DNA from: Herbaspirillum sp. DW155
Lineage (GTDB): Bacteria > Pseudomonadota > Gammaproteobacteria > Burkholderiales > Burkholderiaceae_D
NCBI RefSeq assembly: GCF_037076565.1
Contig: NZ_AP029028.1
Span: 2,790,001 to 2,854,000, forward strand
Direction of reading: 5' to 3'
Length of the DNA stretch: 64,000 nucleotides
Shown here: positions 42,306 through 51,659 of the stretch, piece by piece
How positions within the stretch are numbered: position 1 is the first letter of the stretch
Layout: every line of letters begins with the position of its first letter
Notes under the pieces: model-generated
The model's database searches: none
Seen by the model: the letters and a program-made list of their open reading frames with translations, nothing else
Told to the model about the DNA's origin: nothing
Made by a program: the position numbers and the translations under genes

Positions 42306-42986
42306 ATGAGAATACTGCTGGTAGAAGATGACGCCATGATCGGCGAGGAAGTGCGCGCCGCCTTGAAGGACGCGGGCTATGCCGCCGACTGGGTGCGCGA
42401 TGGCGCGCTGGCGCTGACCGCGCTGGCCCGGCAGGACTACGACGCCGTGCTGCTGGACCTGGGCCTGCCCGGCGCCGATGGCCTGGCCGTACTGCAAAAA
42501 TTGCGCCGGTCGGACCAGAATGCCGCCACCCCGGTACTGATCCTGACCGCCCGCGACGGCGTGCAGGACCGTATCGATGGACTCGACAGCGGCGCCGACG
42601 ATTACCTCCTCAAGCCCTTCGCCATCGGCGAACTGCTGGCGCGCCTGCGCGCGGTGCTGCGGCGCAAGTCAGGTGCGGCCACCGTGGTGCTGGACAACGG
42701 CCAGCTGGCCCTGGACCTGGCCGCGAAGACGGCACGCTGGCAAGGCCAGCCGCCGGTGGCGCTGTCGGCGCGCGAATTCGCCCTGCTGCAGGCGCTGATG
42801 CATCGCCCCGGCGCCATCCTTTCGCGCAGTGAGCTGGAAGAACGCATCTATGGCTGGGGCGAAGAAGTGGAAAGCAATGCCGTCGAATTCCTGATCCATG
42901 CGCTGCGCAAGAAACTGGACCGCGAGGCCATCAAGAACGTACGCGGCATGGGCTGGATGGTGGCGCGTGGAGCGGCAGCGCGATGA
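42306..42986 (+). CDS. OmpR-family response regulator (QseB/PmrA-like)
   Basis: 226 residues. Receiver with acidic DD (9-10), phospho-Asp in LLDLGLPG (51) and Lys in LLKPF (about 101); winged-helix domain from about 125 (ALSAREFALLQALMHRPGAILSRSELEERIYGW, RGMGWMV). It binds direct repeats upstream of target genes. The start overlaps nothing upstream; its stop overlaps the sensor gene start (ATGA). Closest in layout to QseB/PmrA regulators. Confidence 0.9.
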   Translation: MRILLVEDDAMIGEEVRAALKDAGYAADWVRDGALALTALARQDYDAVLLDLGLPGADGLAVLQKLRRSDQNAATPVLILTARDGVQDRIDGLDSGADDYLLKPFAIGELLARLRAVLRRKSGAATVVLDNGQLALDLAAKTARWQGQPPVALSAREFALLQALMHRPGAILSRSELEERIYGWGEEVESNAVEFLIHALRKKLDREAIKNVRGMGWMVARGAAAR

Positions 42987-44359
42987 AGCGCCTGCGCACC
43001 CTGCAGCGCTCCCTGCAAGCGCGCCTGTCGCTGGCGCTGACGTTGGCCATCCTGCTGGTGGCGCTGGGCGCAGGCGGGTTCGGCTTCGTCAGTGCCTATC
43101 GCGATTCCATCCGCATGCAGGATGACCTGCTGCTGCAAGTGGGCGTGCTGATCGCCAGCCTGGGCGGCAGGCTGCCCGATGACGGCGCCGTGGGCAGCTA
43201 TCCCGGTGCCGACCATGAATCGCGCATCAGCGTGCAATGGCTGCCCGAACCCGGCCAGTCAAGGCCGCCCGGGGCGGCACTGCCGCTGCCGGCCGGTTTG
43301 CACGATGGTTTCCAGACGGTGTTCATGTTCCATGAGGATTTCCGCGTCTATGTCCAGCCCATGCCCTCGGGCCGGCGCATTGCGCTGGTCCAGGAGACCG
43401 ACGTGCGCGACCACATCGCTTCGCGCAGCGCCTGGCGCGCGCTGGTTCCGGTGCTGATCCTGGTACCGGTGCTGCTGCTGGCGCTGCAGCGCATCATGCG
43501 TACGCTCTTTGCGCCTCTGACCAGGCTGCGCCGCGAGATCGACCAGCGCCGGGACGACCAGCTCGATCCGCTGGCCACGGCCGACCTGCCGCCCGAAATC
43601 AGTCCCTTCGTCGATGCCATCAATGGCCTGCTGGCACGCGTGCAAGGGGCCATGACAGCGCAGCGGCGCTTCGTGGCCGATGCCGCCCATGAATTGCGCA
43701 CGCCGCTGGCGGCGCTGTCGTTGCAGGCCGAACGGCTGCAGCAGAGTGAGTTGTCCGACACCGCACGCGAACGTCTTCAGCGGCTGGAGCAAGGGCTGGA
43801 GCGGGCACGCACGCTGGTCACCCAGCTGCTGGCACTGGCACGTGTGCAAGCGCAAGACCAGAGCGCTACGTCGCAGCGCAGCCGCCATGTGCTGCGCGAA
43901 GTGGTGCGTCCGGTGCTGGAAGACCTGCTGCCACTGGCCCAGCAGAAAGACATCGATCTGGGCGTCGACGGGCCGCTGGAGGCGGTCGTGCAGACCAATG
44001 CCCTGGACCTGGGCTTGCTGCTGGGCAATCTGATCGACAATGCCATCCGCTATACGGCCGTGGCCGGCTGTGTCAGTCTGCGGCTGGCGGCACCCGATGA
44101 AACGCCACCGGGCTGCGTGCGCATGGAGATCATCGACAACGGCCCCGGCATTCCGGCCAGCGAGCGCGAACGGGTGTTCCAGCCCTTCCACCGCCTTGAC
44201 CCGGCAGCCGCCCCCGGTGCGGGTCTGGGCCTGGCCATCGTGCAATCGGTCGCGGCCAGGCTGGGGATCGTGGTCCGGCTGGAGGCCGCCGATGAAAAAA
44301 CGCAGACGGGATTGCGCGTACTGCTGGACATTCCGGCCGCGCCGCCCCTGGTTTCTTGA
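42983..44359 (+). CDS. Sensor histidine kinase (QseC/PmrB-like)
   Basis: 458 residues. Two membrane helices (about 18-40 and 152-172) frame a periplasmic sensor region of about 110 residues, followed by HAMP, the His-box ADAAHELRTPLAALS (about 236), N-box NLIDNAIRYT, and G-boxes DNGPGIP and GAGLGLAIV. Complete kinase. It partners the response regulator with which it overlaps by 4 nt. Ligand unknown. A cytochrome b561 gene follows, 73 nt downstream. Confidence 0.9.
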   Translation: MKRLRTLQRSLQARLSLALTLAILLVALGAGGFGFVSAYRDSIRMQDDLLLQVGVLIASLGGRLPDDGAVGSYPGADHESRISVQWLPEPGQSRPPGAALPLPAGLHDGFQTVFMFHEDFRVYVQPMPSGRRIALVQETDVRDHIASRSAWRALVPVLILVPVLLLALQRIMRTLFAPLTRLRREIDQRRDDQLDPLATADLPPEISPFVDAINGLLARVQGAMTAQRRFVADAAHELRTPLAALSLQAERLQQSELSDTARERLQRLEQGLERARTLVTQLLALARVQAQDQSATSQRSRHVLREVVRPVLEDLLPLAQQKDIDLGVDGPLEAVVQTNALDLGLLLGNLIDNAIRYTAVAGCVSLRLAAPDETPPGCVRMEIIDNGPGIPASERERVFQPFHRLDPAAAPGAGLGLAIVQSVAARLGIVVRLEAADEKTQTGLRVLLDIPAAPPLVS

Positions 44360-44432
44360 CCCAGGCTAATGCTGCACTAAGTTTCATGGCGTACCATCGC
44401 CCGGATTCTTTCATTTTCACTTGGGGACCCAG

Positions 44433-44999
44433 ATGAACAATACCGAGCACGCCCTCGGGCAAGGCACCCGCTATCACCCTCTTTCCGCCGCCCTGCACTG
44501 GCTGATGTTCCTGCTGTTCGTGGTGGCGCTGGCCACCATCGAATACCGCGAGGACATCCCCAAGGGCGATCCCCTGCGCGACCTGCTGCGCACCGTGCAC
44601 ATGCATGCCGGGCAGCTGGTGCTGATCCTGGTGGTGGTACGCCTGATCGCACGCAAGATGCTGGGCGTGCCGCCCGAGCTGCCACTGCCGCGCCTGCAGC
44701 AACTGGGCGCGCATGCGGTACACCTGCTGCTCTATGCGGTGATGATCGCCCTGCCTGTGACCGGCATCCTCTTCACCCAGGCCGGTGGCCGCGACGTGGT
44801 GTTCTTCGGCATGACCCTGCCGGCGTTCCTGGCCAAGGACATGGCCCTGCGCGGACCCATCAAGGAAGTGCATGAATTCATGGGCAACGCCGTCTATTTC
44901 CTGGTCGGGCTGCACGTGCTGGGGGCCTTGTGGCATCAGTTCTTTGATCGCATGCCCATCTTGCAACGCATGTCCTTGCGGTCATCGGGCAAGCGCTGA
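44433..44999 (+). CDS. Cytochrome b561 family protein (CybB-like)
   Basis: 188 residues, four helices with the heme His ligands in place: ALHWLMF (helix 1), HMHAGQLVLILVVVRL (helix 2), HEFMGNAVYFLVGLHVLGALWHQF (helix 4). GGGGA lies 7 nt before ATG 44433. It shuttles electrons at the inner membrane, possibly as a superoxide:quinone oxidoreductase. Close to a two-component pair and ended by a good terminator. Confidence 0.88.
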   Translation: MNNTEHALGQGTRYHPLSAALHWLMFLLFVVALATIEYREDIPKGDPLRDLLRTVHMHAGQLVLILVVVRLIARKMLGVPPELPLPRLQQLGAHAVHLLLYAVMIALPVTGILFTQAGGRDVVFFGMTLPAFLAKDMALRGPIKEVHEFMGNAVYFLVGLHVLGALWHQFFDRMPILQRMSLRSSGKR

Positions 45000-45027
45000 T
45001 TTCCGCGAAATCGCCAAGACCTTCACC

Positions 45028-45051
45028 GCCCGGCCAACTGCCGGGCTTTTT
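45028..45051 (+). terminator. Rho-independent terminator after cytochrome b561
   Basis: GCCCGGC, 5-nt loop, GCCGGGC, then TTTTT. Only 12 bp before the stop of the convergent sensor gene. Confidence 0.85.
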
Positions 45052-45062
45052 CGTTCCTGAAA

Positions 45063-46481
45063 TCAGCCTTTGCGGGCCGCCTGCCTGCCCGGAAAGTGCA
45101 GCCGGCAGGCGGCTCCCGGGCCATCGTTGCGATTGTTGATGGTGATGGTGGCACCGTAGCCGTCCAGCACCGAGCGCACGATGGCCAGGCCCAGCCCGGC
45201 GCCGCTGGTCTGCCCCTGTCTGGAGGCGCGTCCGCGATAGAAGCGCTCGAACAGTTGCTCCTGGTCGGCACTGGCGATGCCGGGGCCACGGTCCAGCACC
45301 TCCAGCGTCGCCCCGCCGGCTTCGGCGCTGATCCTCAGCTCGACGGCCGAATCCGGCGCAGAAAACTTGATGGCGTTGTCCAGCAGATTGTTCAGCACCA
45401 ACATCGCGGCACGCTCGCCCACGCGCGCCTGCACCGTCTGCGGGGCGTGCAGGATCAGCTGGATGCCGCGTGCCGCCGCACTGCCTTCCCACCTGGCGAT
45501 GGCTTCGCGGGTCAATGCGTCCAGCGCGACGGACTCCGGCTGCCGGCTTTCCTGGCCGGCATCCAGGCGCGCCAGTTGCAGCAGTTCCTCGACCATGCTG
45601 GTCAGGCCGACCACTTCTTCCAGGCAGGATTGCAGGGTGGCCACGTGCTCCTCGGCCGTGCGTGGCCGGCGCAGCGACAACTCGATTTCCGTACGCAGGC
45701 GCGACAAGGGAGAACGGATCTCATGGGCCGCGTTGGCGGTGAAATTGCGTTGCAGTTCAAAGGCGCGCTGCAGCCGTCCCAGCATGGAGTTGAGGGTCTG
45801 GACCAGTTGCCCGATTTCATCGTCGCTGCCCGGATGGGCCAGCCGCTCGCCCAGGCTGGCGTCACTGATGCGACGCGCCTGGGCGGCGATGCGTTCGACC
45901 GTCCCGAAGAGCCGCCCGGTCAGGATGGCCCCGGCCGCCGCCAGCGCCAGCAACAGCGCCACGGCCAGACCGCCGAAGAGCAGCGCGGCCGAATCGAGGG
46001 TGCGGTCGGCATCATCCAGCGAACCCGCCACCAGCACCGCATATCGGTGCTCGCCCAGCCGTACCGGGACCGAGACCATGCGCAGGGGTTCTTCGCTGGC
46101 GTGCGGCAAAGTATCGAAGACGGTCTGACCATGCGCCAGGCTCTTGAGCAAGTCGGCCGAGACCGGCAAGGTGCCCGCGCCCAGATTGTTGCTGCGTGCA
46201 ACCACCGCACCGTTGGCATCGATGATCTGCACCAGCCGGTCCAGCCGCACCAGCGAGGGCGGCGCCGTGCCGGGGCGCGGCTCGTGGACGTGGATGGCCT
46301 CGGGCGATCCATCGGCCAGCAGGCCCGCTTCGGTCTCGCCCAGCGCCAGCAGCGCCGCATCGAGCTGCCCCAGCACCGATTGCGAGAGCAGCCACCATCC
46401 CGCGGCCGCCGCACAGGTGACGATCAGCACCACCGCCATCAGATGCACCAGCAGCAGGCGTCGACGAAAACCCATGCTCAC
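45063..46481 (-). CDS. Heavy-metal sensor-type histidine kinase (CzcS/CopS-like)
   Basis: 472 residues. Helix 1 (about 9-32), periplasmic domain of about 130 residues, helix 2 (about 165-190), HAMP, His-box NAAHEIRSPLSRLRTEIEL (about 255), N-box NLLDNAIKFS, G-boxes DRGPGIA and GAGLGLAIVRSV. AHEIRSPL in place of AHELRTPL is typical of heavy-metal sensor kinases. Translationally coupled to its regulator by a 4-nt overlap and divergent from the czc-type efflux genes, so metal sensing is likely. Confidence 0.88.
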   Translation of the reverse strand: MSMGFRRRLLLVHLMAVVLIVTCAAAAGWWLLSQSVLGQLDAALLALGETEAGLLADGSPEAIHVHEPRPGTAPPSLVRLDRLVQIIDANGAVVARSNNLGAGTLPVSADLLKSLAHGQTVFDTLPHASEEPLRMVSVPVRLGEHRYAVLVAGSLDDADRTLDSAALLFGGLAVALLLALAAAGAILTGRLFGTVERIAAQARRISDASLGERLAHPGSDDEIGQLVQTLNSMLGRLQRAFELQRNFTANAAHEIRSPLSRLRTEIELSLRRPRTAEEHVATLQSCLEEVVGLTSMVEELLQLARLDAGQESRQPESVALDALTREAIARWEGSAAARGIQLILHAPQTVQARVGERAAMLVLNNLLDNAIKFSAPDSAVELRISAEAGGATLEVLDRGPGIASADQEQLFERFYRGRASRQGQTSGAGLGLAIVRSVLDGYGATITINNRNDGPGAACRLHFPGRQAARKG

Positions 46482-47155
46482 CGCCCTGCGTCGCTACGCA
46501 TGCGAAAGCCCTGGCCGCGCAGGGTTTCGATCAGGGCGGGCCGGCCATCCGCTTCGAGCTTGCGGCGCAGGTTCTTGATATGCACGTCGATCAGGTTGTC
46601 GATGGCGATCAGGTCGGCATGCCAGACTTCCTCGGCCAGTTGCTGGCGGCTGACCACCTGGCCGCTGCAGCGCACCAGCAGTACCAGCACGGCATATTCC
46701 TTCTGCGTCAGGTCCAGCCGCTGGCCATCACGCATGACTTCATGGGCCAGCAGGTCGATGCGCAGGTCGGCCAGTTGCAGATGCAAGACCTGCAACTGGC
46801 GGGGCCGGCGCCGCAAGGCGTGCAGGCGCGCCAGCAATTCCTCGAAGGCAAACGGCTTGGCCAGGTAATCGTCGACACCGGCATGCAAGCCCTCGACCTT
46901 CTCGCCCAGGGCGTCACGCGCCGTCAGCATCAGGATGGGCCAGGCAAGCTGCGACTGGCGCACGCGCTGGCACAGCGCAAGACCGTCCATGCCGGGCAGC
47001 ATGCGGTCGAAGATGGCGGCGTCGAACGGCTGCGCCAGATGGGCCAGCGCCTCTTCGGCACTGTGCGCTACCGTCACCGTGAAGCCCTCTTCCTGCAAGC
47101 CCTGCACCAGCAGTCGCGCGGCTTTCATGTCGTCTTCCACCAACAGGATCTGCAT
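46478..47155 (-). CDS. OmpR-family response regulator (CzcR/CopR-like)
   Basis: 225 residues. Acidic pocket EDD, phospho-Asp in AAIFDRMLPGMDG (51), Lys in YLAKPF, and winged helix with LDLTQKEYAVLVLLVRCSGQVVSRQQLAEEVW, HIKNLRRKLE and RGQGFRMR. The final RGQGFRM matches heavy-metal regulators (RGxGYVL type). First gene of the regulator-kinase operon, divergent from czcB with a palindrome in the gap. Confidence 0.9.
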   Translation of the reverse strand: MQILLVEDDMKAARLLVQGLQEEGFTVTVAHSAEEALAHLAQPFDAAIFDRMLPGMDGLALCQRVRQSQLAWPILMLTARDALGEKVEGLHAGVDDYLAKPFAFEELLARLHALRRRPRQLQVLHLQLADLRIDLLAHEVMRDGQRLDLTQKEYAVLVLLVRCSGQVVSRQQLAEEVWHADLIAIDNLIDVHIKNLRRKLEADGRPALIETLRGQGFRMRSDAGR

Positions 47156-47213
47156 ACCTTTCCATTCACGTGCATGTTGGAGATCGGGATTAAACCATGA
47201 GCTGCAGCCCTGC

Positions 47214-47235
47214 TTTCTGAAGAAAGATTCAGAAA
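47214..47235. promoter_or_regulatory. TTTCTGAA-N6-TTCAGAAA operator candidate
   Basis: A perfect 8-6-8 inverted repeat in the 245-bp gap between the regulator and the czcB-type gene. Followed at once by a GGCTGG-AG-CCAGCC hairpin. The position suits the binding site of the heavy-metal response regulator controlling both directions. Confidence 0.55.
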
Positions 47236-47400
47236 CGGCTGGAGCCAGCCCTCCTATGATAGCGACGTTTTTTGCAGCGCAACCAAAAGGGCGACGGCTC
47301 TTTGGTCTGGGCCGGGAAACACAGACAGCAACAGCGACAGCGGCACGACCGCTACGGAGCGCCGCGCTCCTCCCTCAACCGCACAGTCCACGGTGCCACC

Positions 47401-48549
47401 ATGAAAATCCGAATCCCTACGCGCAGAGGCGGCCTCGCCCTGCTCGGCGCAGCCGCATTGCTTGCCATCGCCGTGCGCGGCACCCTGCCGCTCATGGCCG
47501 GCGAGGTCAAGCCGAGTCCGGCGGCCAGTCCGGTCCTGACCCATGAAGGCGAGACCATCGTCATCCCGCCCGAGTCAGCCCTGCGCAACAGCCTCAAGAC
47601 CAGCCTGATCGAAGAACGCGCGATCGCCATCCCCTTCAGCCTGCCGGCCGTGGTCGAGGCCGATCCGGCGCGCCTGGCCAGAATTCTTCCGCCCACCACG
47701 GGACGCATCGTGCATCTGCACAAGCGCCTGGGCGATGCGGTCAAGGCCGGCGAGGTGCTCTTCGAGATCGAGTCGTCTGACCTGGGCCAGGCCGTCAGCG
47801 ATGCGCGCAAGGCCCAGGCGGCCCTGACCCTGGCGCGCCGCAACCTGGAGCGCCAGCGCAGCCTGGACCAGGCCAACATCTCCGCGCGGCGCGACCTGGA
47901 ACAGGCGCAAAGCGACTATGAACAAGCCGACAGCGAAGCCGCCCGGGCCCAGGCCCGCGTGGCCGCGCTGGGCGGCGCCAGCGGTGCCGGCAGCGCTGCG
48001 CCCCTGGCGGTGCGCGCGCCGGTCAGCGGCCATGTGATCGAACTGAACGCCGCCGTGGGCAGCTTCTGGAACGACACCACGGCCTCGGTGATGACGGTGG
48101 CCGACCTGTCCTCGGTCTACGTCAGCGCCAGCGCACAGGAAAAAGACCTGGCGCGCCTGAAGGTCGGCCAGGATGCCGAACTGTTGCTGGACGCCTATCC
48201 CGGTCAGCTGCTGCTGTCCAGAGTCCAGTCGGTGGCGCAGGTGCTGGACCCGGATACCCGCACCGTGAAAGTGCGCATGCTGGCGCCCAACCCCGATGGC
48301 CGGCTCAAGCCGGGCATGTTCGCCCGCGCCACCCTGCGCGAGGCAGCCCGCCCCGGTTTGCTGGTACCCATGACCGCGGTGGTGCAAAGCGGTTTTGCCA
48401 ACCGCGTCTTCGTGGAGGTGGCGCCGTGGAAGTTCGAGGCCCGCAAGATCGTCCTCGGTGCGCAGATCGGCAACGAGGTCGAGGTCACCGCCGGTCTGGC
48501 TTCCGGTGACCGTGTGGTCATCAAGGATGGAGTACTGCTCAATGATTGA
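47401..48549 (+). CDS. czcB: RND efflux periplasmic adaptor (CzcB-type)
   Basis: 382 residues from ATG 47401. N-terminal helix (GGLALLGAAALLAIAVRG), lipoyl/hairpin arm (GRIVHLHKRLGDAVKAGEVLFEIES, coiled coil to about 195, then APVSGHVIELNAAVGSFW), beta-barrel and membrane-proximal domain (GVLLND end). It bridges the CzcA pump and the outer-membrane channel. No His-rich N-terminus is present, unlike CzcB of Cupriavidus. Overlaps the pump gene by 8 nt. Confidence 0.9.
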   Translation: MKIRIPTRRGGLALLGAAALLAIAVRGTLPLMAGEVKPSPAASPVLTHEGETIVIPPESALRNSLKTSLIEERAIAIPFSLPAVVEADPARLARILPPTTGRIVHLHKRLGDAVKAGEVLFEIESSDLGQAVSDARKAQAALTLARRNLERQRSLDQANISARRDLEQAQSDYEQADSEAARAQARVAALGGASGAGSAAPLAVRAPVSGHVIELNAAVGSFWNDTTASVMTVADLSSVYVSASAQEKDLARLKVGQDAELLLDAYPGQLLLSRVQSVAQVLDPDTRTVKVRMLAPNPDGRLKPGMFARATLREAARPGLLVPMTAVVQSGFANRVFVEVAPWKFEARKIVLGAQIGNEVEVTAGLASGDRVVIKDGVLLND

Positions 48550-51500
48550 ACGTCTCGTCACCCTCTGCTTCCAGCGGCGCGGCATCGTGCAGCTGGTGTT
48601 CCTGCTGGCGGCGCTCTATGGCTGGTACTGCTGGAACCAGTTGCCGCTGGAAGCCTATCCCGATATCGCCGACGTCACTTCACAGGTGGTCACCCAGGTC
48701 AACGGTCTGGCCGCCGAAGAAGTGGAACAGCAGATCACCATTCCGCTGGAGCGCCAGATCATGGGCACCCCAGGCATGCACGTGATGCGCTCGGAGAGCA
48801 CCTTCGGCCTGTCACTCATCACGGTCGTCTTCAATGATGGCGCCGAAGACTACTGGTCGCGCCAGCGCCTGCAGGAGCGCATCTCCGCCGTCACCCTGCC
48901 CTACGGCGCCCAGCCGGGGCTGGATGCACTGACCTCGCCCATCGGCGAAATCTACCGCTACACATTGCAATCGAAGACGCGCGGTCTGCGCGAACTCTCC
49001 GAGCTGCAGTTCTGGAAGGTGATTCCGCGCCTCAAGCAAGTACCGGGCGTGGTCGACGTCTCCAACTTCGGCGGACTGACCACCCAGTTCATGCTGGAGC
49101 TGGATCCGGCCAGGCTGATCAAGTACAACACCTCGCTGAACCAGATCAGCCAGGCCATCTCGGCCAACAATGCCAATGCCGGCGGCAGCATCATGCAGCG
49201 CGGTGAGCAGGGTCTGGTGATCCGTGGCGTGGGACTCATCCGCAGCCTGGACGACCTGGGCAACGTCGTGGTCTCGCAAAAGAATGGCGTGCCGGTGCTG
49301 GTCAAGGATCTGGGCCGCGTGGTGCTGGGCAACCAGGAACGCCACGGCGTGCTGGGGATCGACGGGCAGTCCGACGCCATCGAAGGCATCACCCTGCTGC
49401 TCAAGAACGAGAACCCCTCGCGCGTGATGGAGGGCGTGCACGCGGCCGTGCAGGACCTGAACGACCACATCCTGCCCAAGGACGTCAAGATCGTGCCCTA
49501 CATCGACCGCAGCAAGCTGGTGGACGCGACCGTACATACGGTCGGCAAGACCCTGATGGAAGGCATGGTGATGGTCTCGCTGGTGCTCTTGCTGTTCCTG
49601 GGCAGTGCGCGTGCGGCCGCCATCGTGGCCATCACCATCCCGCTGTCGCTGCTGACGGCCTTCATCCTGATGCATCACTTCAAGATCCCGGCCAACCTGC
49701 TCTCGCTGGGAGCGATCGACTTCGGCATCCTGGTCGATGGCGCCATCGTGCTGGTGGAAAGCGTGCTGCGCCTGCGTGAAGAACGCCCGCAAGGCGAAAT
49801 CACCGGGACCGACATCCTGCAGCTCATGCGCCAACTGGCACGGCCGATCTTCTTCGGCATGCTGGTCATCATCATTGCCTACCTGCCGCTGTTCGCCTTC
49901 CAGCGCATCGAATACAAGCTCTTTTCGCCGATGGCCTTTGCGGTCGGCTTCGCCCTGCTGGGCGCGCTGCTGGTGGCCTTGCTGCTCACGCCCGGCCTGT
50001 CCTGGCTGGCATATCGCCGCCCGGTCAGGGTCTTCCACAATCCGGTGCTGGCGTGGCTGGAGCCGCGTTACCGCAGCATCCTGGATCGTCTGGTGGGCAA
50101 GTCGCGCTTCGTGCTGGCACTGACCGTGCTGACCCTGGCCGCCATCGGCGTGCTGGGCGCCACCATCGGGCGTGATTTCCTGCCTTACCTGGATGAGGGC
50201 TCGATCTGGCTGCAGGTCCAGCTGCCGCCGGGCGTGTCGCTGGACAAGGCCAGCGAACTGGCCGACCGTCTGCGCGCTGCCACCCGCGAATTCCCCGAGG
50301 TCGAGCACATCGTGACCCAGGTCGGCCGCAATGACGATGGCACCGATCCCTTCACGCCCTCGCACATCGAGTGCGCGGTGACCCTGCATCCGTATGACCA
50401 GTGGGCCTCCGGCTGGACCAAGCAGGAACTGATCGCCCACATGGCCGAGCGCTACAAGAAGCTGGCCGGCATCGACGTCGGCTTCACCCAGCCCATGATC
50501 GACGGCGTGCTCGACAAGCTCTCCGGATCGCACAGCGACCTTGCCGTCAAGATCTATGGCAACGACTTCAAGGAAATGCGGACGCTGGCCACGTCGGTGC
50601 AGGAAGTCTTGCAGAACGTACCGGGTGCGGCCGATGTGGTCATCGATCAGGAGCCGCGCCTGCCCCAGGTGCGCGTGAACGTCGACCGTGCCGCTGCAGC
50701 CCGGCTGGGCATCAACGTGGCCGACATCATGGCGCTGATCCAGACCGGCATCGGCGGCAGTCCGGTGACGCAGGTCTTCATCGAGGAACGCAGCTACAAC
50801 GTGGCTGCGGTCTTCAACGACCATGCCCGTTCCACCCCCGAAGCCCTCGGCAACCTGACGCTGGTAGCGGCCAATGGCGCCCATGTGGCCTTGTCGCAGG
50901 TGGCGCACATCACCATGGAAGATGGCGAAACCACCATCACCCGCGAGATGAACCGCCGCCACCTGACGGTGCGCCTGAACCTGCGCGGCCGCGACCTGGC
51001 CTCCTTCCTGGATGACGCCAAGGCCCGCATTGCCGGTCAGGTGCATTACGACCACACCCGCTACGACATCGCCTGGGGCGGTCAATTCGAGAACCAGCAA
51101 CGCGCCCAGGCCCGTCTGGCGCTGATCCTCCCGATGGCGCTGGCCTTCATGTTCGTGCTGCTCTTTGCCGAGTTCAAGAACCTGCGCCAGCCTACCCTGA
51201 TCCTGCTGTGCGTGCCGCTGACCACGCTGGGCGGCCTGATCGCGCTGCATCTGCGTGGCATGACGCTCAATGTGTCCTCGGCGGTGGGCTTCATTGCCCT
51301 GTTCGGGGTAGCGGTCCTGAACGCCATCATCATGATGTCCAACCTGAACCGCTGGGTCGGCCAGTCCGGCCTGCCGCTGCGGGAGGCCGTCATCGCCGGC
51401 GCGCTGCAACGGATGCGGCCGGTGCTCATGACCGCCACCGTCGCCGCGCTCGGGCTGGTGCCGGCGGCCATCGCCCACGGCCTGGGCAGCGACGTGCAAC

Positions 51501-51646
51501 GGCCGCTGGCCACCGTGGTGGTGGGCGGCCTGATGAGCGCCACCATCCTGACCCTGGTGCTGTTGCCCGCCTTGTACTACCTGGTTGAATCGAAGCTGGC
51601 GCGCCCTGCCGCGCCGAGCGCCGATGACCATGCCAACTCCCGTTGA
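48542..51646 (+). CDS. czcA: Heavy-metal efflux RND pump (CzcA family)
   Basis: 1034 residues, twelve helices. N-terminus RLVTLCFQRRGIVQLVFLLAAL; periplasmic loops; helix 4 reads GAIDFGILVDGAIVLVES, the DFG...DGA...E signature of heavy-metal RND pumps of the Zn/Co/Ni/Cd type, with the proton-relay acids. The copper/silver pumps (CusA) carry a different helix here. It exports divalent metal ions from periplasm or cytosol driven by protons. Middle gene of the CBA triad. Confidence 0.92.
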   Translation: MIERLVTLCFQRRGIVQLVFLLAALYGWYCWNQLPLEAYPDIADVTSQVVTQVNGLAAEEVEQQITIPLERQIMGTPGMHVMRSESTFGLSLITVVFNDGAEDYWSRQRLQERISAVTLPYGAQPGLDALTSPIGEIYRYTLQSKTRGLRELSELQFWKVIPRLKQVPGVVDVSNFGGLTTQFMLELDPARLIKYNTSLNQISQAISANNANAGGSIMQRGEQGLVIRGVGLIRSLDDLGNVVVSQKNGVPVLVKDLGRVVLGNQERHGVLGIDGQSDAIEGITLLLKNENPSRVMEGVHAAVQDLNDHILPKDVKIVPYIDRSKLVDATVHTVGKTLMEGMVMVSLVLLLFLGSARAAAIVAITIPLSLLTAFILMHHFKIPANLLSLGAIDFGILVDGAIVLVESVLRLREERPQGEITGTDILQLMRQLARPIFFGMLVIIIAYLPLFAFQRIEYKLFSPMAFAVGFALLGALLVALLLTPGLSWLAYRRPVRVFHNPVLAWLEPRYRSILDRLVGKSRFVLALTVLTLAAIGVLGATIGRDFLPYLDEGSIWLQVQLPPGVSLDKASELADRLRAATREFPEVEHIVTQVGRNDDGTDPFTPSHIECAVTLHPYDQWASGWTKQELIAHMAERYKKLAGIDVGFTQPMIDGVLDKLSGSHSDLAVKIYGNDFKEMRTLATSVQEVLQNVPGAADVVIDQEPRLPQVRVNVDRAAAARLGINVADIMALIQTGIGGSPVTQVFIEERSYNVAAVFNDHARSTPEALGNLTLVAANGAHVALSQVAHITMEDGETTITREMNRRHLTVRLNLRGRDLASFLDDAKARIAGQVHYDHTRYDIAWGGQFENQQRAQARLALILPMALAFMFVLLFAEFKNLRQPTLILLCVPLTTLGGLIALHLRGMTLNVSSAVGFIALFGVAVLNAIIMMSNLNRWVGQSGLPLREAVIAGALQRMRPVLMTATVAALGLVPAAIAHGLGSDVQRPLATVVVGGLMSATILTLVLLPALYYLVESKLARPAAPSADDHANSR

Positions 51647-51659
51647 GGATGAGCCCACC

